From: Maricaulis virginensis
GTDB lineage: Bacteria > Pseudomonadota > Alphaproteobacteria > Caulobacterales > Maricaulaceae
Assembly (NCBI RefSeq): GCF_027922185.1
Contig: NZ_BSFE01000007.1
Location: 1-64,000, forward strand
DNA length: 64,000 nt
Reading direction: 5' to 3'
The position numbers were made by a program, and so were the translations under genes. Numbering within the stretch: the first letter of the stretch is position 1; each line of letters begins with the position of its first letter. Positions 53,588 through 61,909 of this stretch are shown in pieces. The notes under the pieces were generated by a model. It searched no databases. It had not been told where the DNA came from and saw only the letters and a program-made list of their open reading frames with translations.

Positions 53588-54328
53588 ATGAACCTGACAC
53601 GACGTGTGTTTTCCGCAGCCGCCCTGACGGCAAGCCTTGTCCTGGGTGCCTGCGGCGGCGGCGACGCGCCCGGCGAGGGCCAGTCCCGCTATGAGCGCGC
53701 CAGCGATCGCGGCATGGGCAATGCGGACGCGGCCGTAACGATGATCGAGTATTCCTCGGTCGCCTGTCCGCACTGCGCGGCCTTCCACGAGGAAGTCTTC
53801 CCGACGATCGAGGAAAACTACATCGAGACGGGCCGCATGCGCTACGTGCTGCGCGAGATGATCACCGGCTCGCCGCAATTTGCCATTGCCGGCTTCTCGC
53901 TCGCCCATTGCGTGCCCGAAGAGCGCTATTTCGACATGGTCGACCTGTTGTTCCAGCAGCAGCGCGCCATCTTCCAGGCCGCCCAGACCCAGGGCAGCGC
54001 CCGCGGCCAGTATCTCGCCATCGCCCGCTCGATGGGGCTGAGCGAGCAGGACTTCATCGCCTGCCTCAACAATGAGGAGATCAACCAGTCGATCGTCGCC
54101 GCGCATGACCGCGCGATCGCCGACGGTGTGGACGGTACGCCGCGCTTTATCTTCAACGGCCGCATGCTGGAAGCACGCCGCGCGCCAGGTGCGACCGAGT
54201 ACACCTATTTCCTCGATGGCGAGCAGGTGATGATCGACGGCGAGCCGCTGCCGGGCCTGGCCGATGCGGAAACCTTCACCCGCCTGATCGACCATCTTCT
54301 GGCGCAAGCCGGCGAGACCGCCGAATGA
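53588..54328 (+). CDS. DsbA-like thioredoxin lipoprotein 2
   Basis: 246-residue paralogue of the preceding protein with a lipoprotein signal (ASLVLGAC) and the classical CPHC pair in IEYSSVACPHCAAFHEEVF. The cis-Pro loop is DGTPRFIFNG, and the C-terminal part shares FLDGEQVMIDGEPLPGLADA with paralogue 1. The ATG at 53588 begins the signal. It overlaps paralogue 3 by 4 bp. Confidence 0.9.
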   Translation: MNLTRRVFSAAALTASLVLGACGGGDAPGEGQSRYERASDRGMGNADAAVTMIEYSSVACPHCAAFHEEVFPTIEENYIETGRMRYVLREMITGSPQFAIAGFSLAHCVPEERYFDMVDLLFQQQRAIFQAAQTQGSARGQYLAIARSMGLSEQDFIACLNNEEINQSIVAAHDRAIADGVDGTPRFIFNGRMLEARRAPGATEYTYFLDGEQVMIDGEPLPGLADAETFTRLIDHLLAQAGETAE

Positions 54329-55041
54329 CCGGCTTTCTCAACCGCATCGCCGGCGGGCTGGCCCTTCTTCTGCTCGCCGTTCCGGCAGCGCTGGGCCAGC
54401 ATCCCGGCCAGGCCGAAACCGCCGACGATCACGCGCTGGGCGATCCCGATGCGCCGCTGGTGATCGTGGAATACGCGTCCTTTGCCTGCCCGCACTGCGC
54501 CCATTTCCAGGAAGCCGTATGGCCGATGGTGAAGGAGGAGTTCGTCGACACCGGACGGGTACGCTGGGTGTTCCGGCCCATGCTGACCAATCCGGTCCAG
54601 CTCGCCGCCGCCAGCACCATCCTTGCCGAATGCGCACCGGAAGACCGTTTCTTCGATGCGGTCGACCTGCTGTTTGCCGAACAGGACAATCTGTTCGAGA
54701 CCGCGCGGGCCGGTGGCGATGTGCTGGGTGTCTATAACCGGATCGCCGGTGCTGTCGGTCTGACGCCGGAAGCCTTGATGGGCTGCCTGCAGGACCCGGC
54801 GATGAATGAGGCGCTCAATGCGTCCGCCCGGCAGTCGGTCGAGTACGAAATCCCCGGCACGCCGGCCTTCCTGGTTGGTGGCGATGTCCTGATCGGCACC
54901 AATCGCGGGGAAGGTCCGCTCTTCTACTATGGCGACGAACCCCTTATTCTCAATGGGGAAAGGGCTCCCGGCCAAATGGACGAAGACTCCTTCCGCCGAA
55001 TCATCCTTCACTTCCTGAACGAGTCCGATTCGCAAAACTAG
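54325..55041 (+). CDS. DsbA-like thioredoxin 3 (soluble periplasmic)
   Basis: 238-residue thiol-disulfide oxidoreductase with a cleavable Sec signal (GGLALLLLAVPAALGQ) instead of a lipobox. EYASFACPHCAHFQEAVWPM carries the CPHC pair, and IPGTPAFLVGGDVLIGTNRG is the cis-Pro region. It is more diverged from paralogues 1 and 2 than they are from each other. This is the copy in the conserved dsbA-smc arrangement; smc starts 66 bp downstream. Confidence 0.9.
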   Translation: MTGFLNRIAGGLALLLLAVPAALGQHPGQAETADDHALGDPDAPLVIVEYASFACPHCAHFQEAVWPMVKEEFVDTGRVRWVFRPMLTNPVQLAAASTILAECAPEDRFFDAVDLLFAEQDNLFETARAGGDVLGVYNRIAGAVGLTPEALMGCLQDPAMNEALNASARQSVEYEIPGTPAFLVGGDVLIGTNRGEGPLFYYGDEPLILNGERAPGQMDEDSFRRIILHFLNESDSQN

Positions 55042-55107
55042 AATCGCATCAGGAAAGCGCCGCAATCCTCCGCTACAAGAGTGGGCAGGCGGCGCAATGG
55101 AGGTCGG

Positions 55108-58100
55108 GTGAAGTTCACACAGCTGAGGCTGGCCGGATTCAAATCCTTCGTCGATCCCACCGACTTGCGGATCGATCCGGGCCTTACAGGCGTGATCGGA
55201 CCCAACGGTTGCGGTAAATCCAACCTGCTTGAAGCCCTGCGCTGGGTTATGGGTGCGACCTCGGCCAAGTCGCTGCGCGGCGACGGCATGGAAGACGTCA
55301 TCTTCTCCGGCACCGATGCCCGCCCCTCGCGCAACCATGCCGAAGTCGTGCTGACCGTCGACAATGAGGACAAGCTCGCCCCGGCCCGCTTCAACGATGC
55401 CGACAGCCTCGAGATCACCCGTCGCATCACGCGCGGGGCCGGCTCGGCCTACAAGATCAATGGCGAGGAAGTGCGCGCCAAGGATGTCCAGCTCCTCTTC
55501 ATGGATGCGGGCACCGGCGCCAATTCGCCCGCCCTCGTGCGTCAGGGCCAGATCTCCGAACTCATTGCCGCCAAGCCGCAGAATCGCCGCCGCATCCTGG
55601 AAGAGGCGGCCGGCGTGTCCGGCCTGCGCGCGCGCCGCCACGAGGCCGAGCTGCGGCTGAAGGGCGCCGAAGCCAATCTCGACAGGCTGCAGGAGGTGAT
55701 CGACGACATCTCTTCCCGCCACGGCTCGCTGCAACGCCAGGCCCGCCAGGCCTCGCGCTATCGCCAGCTGTCCGCCTCGATCCGCGCCCTGGAAGCCGCC
55801 GTCTGGCTCAATCGCTGGCGCGAGGCAGCGACCGCCGTCGACACCGCCGAGGCGGAGCTGACCGACAAGCGCGACGCTGCCGAGACCGCGACGCGCGCCG
55901 CGGCTGAAGCCCGTACCCAGGCCGAAATCCTGGCGGCGGCCCGCGAACCGGCTCGCCAGGCTGAGGCCGAAGCGGCTGCGGCCCTGCGCCGTCTGGAACG
56001 TGAACGGGATCTGCTTGAGCGCGATGCCGCCGAGATCGAGCGCACCATCGAACGCCTGGAAGCGCGCCTGGAAGAACTTGCCTCGGCCACCGGCCGAGAG
56101 CGGCAGATCGTCGAGGACGCCCAGGCCAGCCGTGACGAGGCGGCCAGGGCCATCGCCGGCCTCGACGCCGAAATCGAGCGCGAGAGCGCCAATCTGGACG
56201 CCGCACGCGCAGCTGCCGAGGCGACGGAGGAACGGCGCCTCGCCGCCGAGGCCGAACTGGACGAACGCGCCCGCGAGGCCGCCGACAAGCGGGCAGCCAT
56301 CGAGACGGCCCGCCGCGATCTGGGCCGGTTCGAGACCCGGCTGGAGCAGATCGCCCGCGAGATCCATGGCGCCAATGACGAGCGCGAACGGCTGGAAGCC
56401 TCGCCCGCACTGCACGAGCTTGAGACCGCACAGGTCGATGCCGAACAGGCTGAAACCGCCCTCACCGAGGCGCGCGCCCGGCTGGAGAGCGCCGAAGCCG
56501 AACGCCAGGCGGCCGATGCTGCACTGGAGACCGCCGCAGAGACCTGGCGCGAAATGGCCTCGGCCCGCGACGGGCTGGAGCGGGAAGCCCAGGCGCTGGA
56601 ACGCCTGCTCGCCGCCTCGATGCAGGAAACCGTCTCGCCGGCGCTGGACGCCGTGCGCGCCCGGCCGGGCTATGAACAGGCGCTGGCGGCCGCACTGGGC
56701 GACGATCTGGAAGCCTCCCTCGATCCGTCGGCATCGCGCCACTGGTCGGAAGCCGGCGTGAAGGCCGGGATGCTGCCCGGCGGCTGCGTGCCCCTGTCCG
56801 ATCATGTCGAGGCGCCCAAAGCACTGAAGGCGCGGCTGGACGCGATCGGCGTGATCAAGCCGGAAAAGGCCGCCGAGGCGGCCGCAAAGCTGAAGCCGGG
56901 CCAGCGCCTGGTCACGCGTGACGGCGATCTGTGGCGCTGGGACGGGCTGGTCGCCCGCGCCGACGCGCCTTCCGCCGCCGTTGCCCGCCTGGAAAACCGC
57001 AATCGCCTGGATGCCGTCCGCGCCGAGCTGGAGGATACGGCGGAGGCCCACGAATCGGCCCGCGCGGCCGATGCTGCCGCCCGCACCGCTGCCGAGACCG
57101 CCCGCGCCGGCGAACAATCGGCCCGCGCCGCAATCGGTCCGGCCGACAGGGCAGCGCGCGATGCCCTCGCCCGGGTCTCGTCCCTGCGTGAGAAGAGTGC
57201 CCAGGACGCCGCCCGGGCCACGGCGCTCAAGGAGCGGATCGAACGGCTGACCGCCGAACAGGCCGAGACCCGGTCCGGCCGCGAGGCCGCACAGGCCGTT
57301 CTGGAAGACGCCGAGGCCAGCGATGGCGATACCGAGGCCCTGGATGCAGCCCGCGAAGCCGCTGACGAAGCCCGCCAGGCGGCTGCCGATGCCCGGGCGC
57401 GGCTGGATGGCGTGCGGCGCGAAGGCGAGCTGCGCCGTCAGCGCCGCATGGGCTTCAAGCGCGATCATGATGCCTGGGCGGAACGCTGCAAGGCGGCCGA
57501 AGCCCGTATCGCCGATATCGAGAGCCAGTCGGCAGAGGCCGGCAAGGCGCTGGACGAGGCGCGGGCAAAGCCCGAAGTGCTGCAGGAAAAGATTCTCGCC
57601 CTGACCGGCAAGGTGCAGGCCGCCGAACGCGCCGCGGAAGAAGCCCGTGAAGCGGCATCGACCACCGAAGGCCAGGTGAAGGAAGCCGACAGCGCCGCCC
57701 GCCAGGCGGAAGCCGCCGCGTCTGCTGCACGTGAGGGCCGCGCCGCCGCAGAAGCCCGCCTCAGCGGGGCCAGGGAACGGCTCAACGAAACGACGGAGCG
57801 CCTGCAGGACGCGACCGGCGAGGCACCGGGCACGCTGTCGAAACGAGTCGATGAGGACGAGATTTCCGAACTGACCCCGGCCGAGCTGGAGCGCCGTCTG
57901 GATGAGGCCCGCCAGGGCCGCGAGCGGCTGGGCGCCGTCAATCTGCGCGCCGACGAGGAAGCCGAGGAACTTGCCACGCGCATGGAAGAGATGACGCGCG
58001 AGCGGGACGATCTGATCGAGGCCATCGCGCGCCTGCGCAAGGCGGTGGACGAGCTGTCCCGCGAAGGGCGCGCGCGCCTGCTGGAAGCCTTCGATGTCGT

Positions 58101-58554
58101 CGACGGGCATTTCCGCAATCTCTTCTCCACCCTGTTCGAAGGCGGCCATGCCGAGCTGCGGCTGACCGAGAGCGACGATCCGCTGGAGGCCGGCCTGGAG
58201 ATCATGGCCTGTCCGCCGGGCAAGAAGATGGAGAACATGTCGCTGATGTCCGGCGGCGAGCAGGCGCTGACTGCCTCGGCGCTGATCTTTGCGGTCTTCC
58301 TGTCCAATCCGGCGCCGGTCTGCGTACTCGACGAGGTCGATGCACCGCTCGATGACGCCAATGTCGACCGCTATTGCCGCATGCTGGCCGAGATGCGCCG
58401 GCTGACCGAGACACGTTTCCTGGTGATCACCCACAATGCCCTGACCATGTCGCGCATGGACCGGCTCTACGGTGTCACCATGGCCGAACGCGGCGTTTCC
58501 CAGCTCGTCTCGGTCGACCTGGTGAGTGCGGAACAACTCATCGCCGCCGAATAG
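55108..58554 (+). CDS. smc: Chromosome segregation ATPase SMC
   Basis: 1148-residue condensin-type SMC. The Walker A head is GPNGCGKSNLLEAL (about 32), two long Ala/Glu/Arg-rich coiled coils flank a hinge near 510-600 (ALDAVRARPGYEQALAAALG), and the C-terminal head has the signature LMSGGEQALTASALIFAVF (about 1045) and Walker B VCVLDEVDAPLDDAN. The start is a GTG at 55108 (KFTQLRLAGFKSF follows immediately) with GGAGG upstream. Coiled-coil composition explains the very long antisense open frame that runs across it. Confidence 0.96.
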   Translation: MKFTQLRLAGFKSFVDPTDLRIDPGLTGVIGPNGCGKSNLLEALRWVMGATSAKSLRGDGMEDVIFSGTDARPSRNHAEVVLTVDNEDKLAPARFNDADSLEITRRITRGAGSAYKINGEEVRAKDVQLLFMDAGTGANSPALVRQGQISELIAAKPQNRRRILEEAAGVSGLRARRHEAELRLKGAEANLDRLQEVIDDISSRHGSLQRQARQASRYRQLSASIRALEAAVWLNRWREAATAVDTAEAELTDKRDAAETATRAAAEARTQAEILAAAREPARQAEAEAAAALRRLERERDLLERDAAEIERTIERLEARLEELASATGRERQIVEDAQASRDEAARAIAGLDAEIERESANLDAARAAAEATEERRLAAEAELDERAREAADKRAAIETARRDLGRFETRLEQIAREIHGANDERERLEASPALHELETAQVDAEQAETALTEARARLESAEAERQAADAALETAAETWREMASARDGLEREAQALERLLAASMQETVSPALDAVRARPGYEQALAAALGDDLEASLDPSASRHWSEAGVKAGMLPGGCVPLSDHVEAPKALKARLDAIGVIKPEKAAEAAAKLKPGQRLVTRDGDLWRWDGLVARADAPSAAVARLENRNRLDAVRAELEDTAEAHESARAADAAARTAAETARAGEQSARAAIGPADRAARDALARVSSLREKSAQDAARATALKERIERLTAEQAETRSGREAAQAVLEDAEASDGDTEALDAAREAADEARQAAADARARLDGVRREGELRRQRRMGFKRDHDAWAERCKAAEARIADIESQSAEAGKALDEARAKPEVLQEKILALTGKVQAAERAAEEAREAASTTEGQVKEADSAARQAEAAASAAREGRAAAEARLSGARERLNETTERLQDATGEAPGTLSKRVDEDEISELTPAELERRLDEARQGRERLGAVNLRADEEAEELATRMEEMTRERDDLIEAIARLRKAVDELSREGRARLLEAFDVVDGHFRNLFSTLFEGGHAELRLTESDDPLEAGLEIMACPPGKKMENMSLMSGGEQALTASALIFAVFLSNPAPVCVLDEVDAPLDDANVDRYCRMLAEMRRLTETRFLVITHNALTMSRMDRLYGVTMAERGVSQLVSVDLVSAEQLIAAE

Positions 58555-58601
58555 GCATTTTTTCTTGTTATTTCAGCAACTTAAATTGCCTGCACCCTTG
58601 C

Positions 58602-58630
58602 TTGACTTGCCGGGGGGCCGTGGATAGTGT
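58602..58630 (+). promoter_or_regulatory. Promoter for the atpI operon
   Basis: TTGACT (58602-58607) and TAGTGT (58625-58630) are separated by 17 bp, a housekeeping-type arrangement, 48 bp before the atpI ATG. Confidence 0.55.
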
Positions 58631-58677
58631 GCGCGCGCCTGCGGGGGGCTGTTCTTCCGTTGGCTGACCGGTCAATC

Positions 58678-58998
58678 ATGTCACGCAAAGACGAAAGCCC
58701 GCGCGACCCATCCAAAGCCGATCTGGACTCCCTGCAGCAGCGCATCGACGCGCGGCGCGAGAAGTACAGACCGGAACCGGATAACGGCCAGCGATCTGCC
58801 TGGCAGCTGGGGATGCGCTATGGCTCGGAATTCTTTGGCGGGGTACTGGTCGGCGGAGGTCTGGGCTTTGCCCTCGACCATTTCGCCGGCATTTCGCCCT
58901 GGGGCCTGATTGCCGGAACGATGTTAGGGTTTGCAGCCGGTACGCTGAATGTCGTAAGGGCTGCGCAGGAAATCAGTTCGGAGTCGCAGGAGCGCTAG
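58678..58998 (+). CDS. atpI: ATP synthase accessory protein AtpI
   Basis: 106-residue membrane protein of the AtpI/AtpZ family, which helps assemble the c-ring. A charged soluble N-terminus (about 1-40) is followed by two membrane spans (FFGGVLVGGGLGFALDHFAG and WGLIAGTMLGFAAGTLNVVR). The ATG at 58678 was chosen since upstream codons lie over the promoter. It is the first gene of the F0 operon. Confidence 0.88.
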   Translation: MSRKDESPRDPSKADLDSLQQRIDARREKYRPEPDNGQRSAWQLGMRYGSEFFGGVLVGGGLGFALDHFAGISPWGLIAGTMLGFAAGTLNVVRAAQEISSESQER

Positions 58999-59063
58999 GC
59001 GCACCGGGCTCTGCCGGAAGAATCGCGGCCCTGGCCGCTATAGCGATTGAAGAGAGGCCGGGC

Positions 59064-59840
59064 GTGGCAGACACCAACCCGATCAAGCAGTTCGAAGTTC
59101 ACGAACTGGTTCCGTTCGAAGCTTTCGGCCTGAATCTGGCCTTCACCAATTCCAGCTTCTTCATGATGCTGACGACGGTTCTGACCGTTGTGCTGTTCAT
59201 GCTGGCGATGTCCAGCCGCGCCCTGGTGCCGAACCGCGCCCAGTCGGTGGCGGAGATCATCTACGGTTTCGTGGCGGACATGCTGCGCTCGACCGCCGGT
59301 CCTGACGCACTGCGCTTCTTCCCGTTTGTCTTCACGCTCTTCATCTTCATTCTGGTCGCCAATATGCTGGGCATGTTCCCGTACTTCCCGGGACCGGGCC
59401 TGCACTCCTTTACCATCACCAGCCACCTGATCGTGACCGTGGCGCTGGCGATGCTGGTCTGGCTGACCGTCATTATCTATGGCGTGTTCAAGAACGGCCC
59501 GAAATTCCTCAAGCTGTTCGTACCGTCCGGCGTTCCGGCCTACATCCTGCCCTTCGTGTCGCTGATCGAGGTGATCTCCTTTATCTCGCGTCCGATCAGC
59601 CACTCGGTGCGCCTGTTCGCCAACATGCTGGCCGGCCACATCCTGCTGAAAGTCTTCGCGGGCTTCATCGTGATGCTCGGCGCCGGTCTCGGCGTGGGCG
59701 GCTATGTCCTCGGCATCGCCCCGTTCGCGATGACGCTGGGCCTGACGGCGCTGGAATTCCTGGTCGCCTTCCTGCAGGCTTACGTGTTCGCCATCCTGAC
59801 CTGCATCTATCTTTCCGACGCTCTGCACCCGGGTCACTAG
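59064..59840 (+). CDS. atpB: ATP synthase F0 subunit a
   Basis: 258-residue proton-channel subunit. The start is GTG at 59064 after AGAGAGG. The essential Arg of helix 4 lies in RPISHSVRLFANMLAGHIL, and the C-terminal helix has LGLTALEFLVAFLQAYVFAI. Five to six membrane spans. It is typical in length and followed by atpE at 61 bp. Confidence 0.96.
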   Translation: MADTNPIKQFEVHELVPFEAFGLNLAFTNSSFFMMLTTVLTVVLFMLAMSSRALVPNRAQSVAEIIYGFVADMLRSTAGPDALRFFPFVFTLFIFILVANMLGMFPYFPGPGLHSFTITSHLIVTVALAMLVWLTVIIYGVFKNGPKFLKLFVPSGVPAYILPFVSLIEVISFISRPISHSVRLFANMLAGHILLKVFAGFIVMLGAGLGVGGYVLGIAPFAMTLGLTALEFLVAFLQAYVFAILTCIYLSDALHPGH

Positions 59841-59901
59841 ACCGCAGACGTCACAGTCCAACCCAACCAACTGCCAGACATATCCTCGAAGGAGTTTTCA
59901 A

Positions 59902-60126
59902 ATGGAAGAAATGGGCAAATACATCGGCGCCGGTCTCGCTTGCCTCGGCATGCTGGGTGCTGCTGTCGGCGTGGGCAACATCTTTGGTTCCTTCCTGCAG
60001 GGTGCCATGCGCAACCCGTCTGCGGCCCAGTCGCAGTTCGGCAACCTGATCTTCGGCTTCGCCGTGACGGAAGCGCTGGGCATCTTCTCCCTGCTGGTCG
60101 CGCTGATCCTGCTGTTCGTGGCCTAA
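59902..60126 (+). CDS. atpE: ATP synthase F0 subunit c
   Basis: 74-residue double-helix c-ring subunit. Helix 1 is YIGAGLACLGMLGAAVGVGN, the polar loop is GAMRNPSAAQ, and helix 2 carries the proton-binding Glu in GFAVTEALGIFSLLVALILL. AAGGAG precedes the ATG. Confidence 0.97.
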   Translation: MEEMGKYIGAGLACLGMLGAAVGVGNIFGSFLQGAMRNPSAAQSQFGNLIFGFAVTEALGIFSLLVALILLFVA

Positions 60127-60205
60127 ACCATACCGGAGGCGGCCGGCTCATCCGGATCCGGCCGCTCCCGTTTTCGCTCCACCTTTCCAAGGGAGCCCGC
60201 GTCCC

Positions 60206-60772
60206 ATGACGCATGCACCGCATTCTGACGTCGCACAGCACGCGGCCGAAGCAGCGCACGGCGCTGCGGAAGCTGTGTTCCCGCCGTTCGACCCGACCTA
60301 TTTCGCGTCCCAGCTCTTCTGGCTGGCGATCTTCTTCGTGATTCTCTACGTCGCGCTCGATCGCTTTATCCTGCCGAAGATCAAGACGACGATCGAAGAC
60401 CGTCGCGACCGTATCGCCGACGATCTCGATGCTGCTGCCCAGGCCAAGGCCGATGCCGATGCCGCGGGTGAAGCCTATGAGAAGGCGCTCGCCGAAGCGC
60501 GTGCCAAGGCGCACGTGATTGCGGCCGATACGCGCAAGGCGCTCGATGCCGAGATCGCCAAGGAGACGGCTGAAGTGGAAGCCGAGCTGGCCTCCAAGCA
60601 GGAAGCCTCCGAGGCGGCCATCCGCAAGGCCAAGGACAAGGCGTTCGCCGAAGTCCGCGGTATCGCTGCAACCGCCACGGCGGCTGCCGTCGAGGCGCTG
60701 GCGGGTGTCGAGATCACCGAAGCCGATGCCGGCAAGACGGTGGACGGCCTGATCAAGGCGAAGGAGGCATAG
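60206..60772 (+). CDS. atpG: ATP synthase F0 subunit b'
   Basis: 188-residue b-type stator subunit with a Pro-containing N-terminal tail, one membrane span (LFWLAIFFVILYVALDRFIL) and a long charged Ala-rich helix. Alphaproteobacteria carry two divergent copies, b' and b, which form a heterodimer. This first copy, with the FPPFDPTYFASQLFW motif, is b'. Confidence 0.9.
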   Translation: MTHAPHSDVAQHAAEAAHGAAEAVFPPFDPTYFASQLFWLAIFFVILYVALDRFILPKIKTTIEDRRDRIADDLDAAAQAKADADAAGEAYEKALAEARAKAHVIAADTRKALDAEIAKETAEVEAELASKQEASEAAIRKAKDKAFAEVRGIAATATAAAVEALAGVEITEADAGKTVDGLIKAKEA

Positions 60773-61342
60773 ATGACCCTGTTCGCTGAAGACGCCGCCC
60801 ACGGCGCCGCCGCCAGCCACGGCCCGGCCCTGTTCTCGGGTGAATGGTTCGCAGCCCAGCCGGCCGATCCGACCTTCTACGCCTTCCTGGCCTTCATCGC
60901 CTTCTTCGCGGTGCTGGGGTATTTCGGCGTCCACAAGACCATCGCCAAGACGCTGGACGACCGCGCCGACGCGATCAGGTCGGAGCTGGAAGAAGCCAAG
61001 CGCCTGCGTGAGGAAGCCCAGGAGATGCTGGCTTCCTATCAGCGCAGGCAGCGTGAAGCCGAAGCCGAGGCCGAAGCCATCGTCGCCCAGGCCAAGACCG
61101 AGGCGAAGACGCTGAAGGCGGAAGCGCGCAAGGAAATGACCGAGCGCCTGGAACGCCGCACGGCGCTTGCCGAGCAGCGCATCGCGCAAGCCGAGGCTCA
61201 CGCCGCTGCCGAGGTGAAGGCCGCAGCCGCCGAACTGGCGGCCAGCGCGGCCGAGGAAATCCTGAAGACCAGGCTGAAGAAGACCGATCTGAACAAGATC
61301 GTCGATGCCGACATCAAGGCTGTTGGCGAACAGCTGAACTAG
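60773..61342 (+). CDS. atpF: ATP synthase F0 subunit b
   Basis: 189-residue b subunit: membrane span FYAFLAFIAFFAVLGYFGVH, then a long helical stator (LDDRADAIRSELEEAKRLRE...). It begins directly after the b' stop codon, so the two are coupled. It is the last gene before a strong terminator. The F1 genes are not in the window. Confidence 0.94.
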   Translation: MTLFAEDAAHGAAASHGPALFSGEWFAAQPADPTFYAFLAFIAFFAVLGYFGVHKTIAKTLDDRADAIRSELEEAKRLREEAQEMLASYQRRQREAEAEAEAIVAQAKTEAKTLKAEARKEMTERLERRTALAEQRIAQAEAHAAAEVKAAAAELAASAAEEILKTRLKKTDLNKIVDADIKAVGEQLN

Positions 61343-61366
61343 GCTCTTCCCGGATTTCGAGATTGC

Positions 61367-61396
61367 AAAGCCCGCGGGTTTCCCGCGGGCTTTTTC
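61367..61396 (+). terminator. Rho-independent terminator of the F0 operon
   Basis: A 12-bp stem AAAGCCCGCGGG/CCCGCGGGCTTT with a 3-nt loop is followed by further T, 24 bp after the atpF stop. Confidence 0.92.
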
Positions 61397-61418
61397 TTGT
61401 GTTTGCCCCCCTGAAACC

Positions 61419-61549
61419 GGACGTTTTTGTCCCCAAAGCGCGGATAATGCCCTTTATCGGACACCTTTGTCCGCCTATTGACTTATTCTATAAAGGGACA
61501 TATTCGTCTGTTTATCAGCATTAATCACTTTTAGAGGACGATTATGTCC
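61419..61549 (+). promoter_or_regulatory. Four-operator array of the hipBA module
   Basis: Four copies of GGAC-N6-GTCC occur at 61419-61432, 61459-61472, 61496-61509 (last base T for C) and 61536-61549, with start distances of 40, 37 and 40 bp. The fourth covers the hipB ATG. TTGACT at 61478 lies between copies 2 and 3, with a -10-like TATTCG 17 bp later. This matches the multi-operator autoregulation known for HipB. Confidence 0.8.
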
Positions 61550-61909
61550 GATAGTAATAACGATACCGATATTGTCCCCCTCGCCCATCTGCTCGAACAG
61601 CTGGGCCGCAGGATGGAAGCCTACCGCATCTCCCGGCAGATGAAACAGGAAGAGCTTGCCAGCAAGGCCGGCATCTCCGCACGTACGCTGCGCCGGCTGG
61701 AAACCCACGGGAGCGGCACGCTGGACACATTCGCCCGCCTGCTCCGCGCGCTCGAGATCGATCATCGCCTGCTGGATGTCATTCCCGATGCCACGGCCAG
61801 TCCGCTCGACAGACGGAGCGTTGCGCAGCAACCGCGGCAGCGGGTGAGGCACCGGGCGGAAGATCCCGATACGCCCTGGACCTGGCGTGACGAGGCTGAA
61901 GGGACATGA
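61544..61909 (+). CDS. HipB-like antitoxin (XRE-family)
   Basis: 121-residue DNA-binding antitoxin. An XRE helix-turn-helix occupies about 20-75 (RISRQMKQEELASKAGISAR with recognition helix TLRRLETHGSGTLDTFARLL). The C-terminal tail is Arg-, Gln- and Trp-rich, probably disordered, and likely contacts HipA. It overlaps hipA by 4 bp, and its own start codon lies in the fourth operator. Both features support autorepression. Confidence 0.85.
   Translation: MSDSNNDTDIVPLAHLLEQLGRRMEAYRISRQMKQEELASKAGISARTLRRLETHGSGTLDTFARLLRALEIDHRLLDVIPDATASPLDRRSVAQQPRQRVRHRAEDPDTPWTWRDEAEGT

Noticed and set aside
54205..58536. A 1443-codon open frame antisense to smc and the dsbA genes
   Set aside because: It mirrors Ala/Glu/Arg coiled-coil codons and reads as a Gly/Leu/Phe-rich artefact. 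The sense strand has complete SMC motifs.
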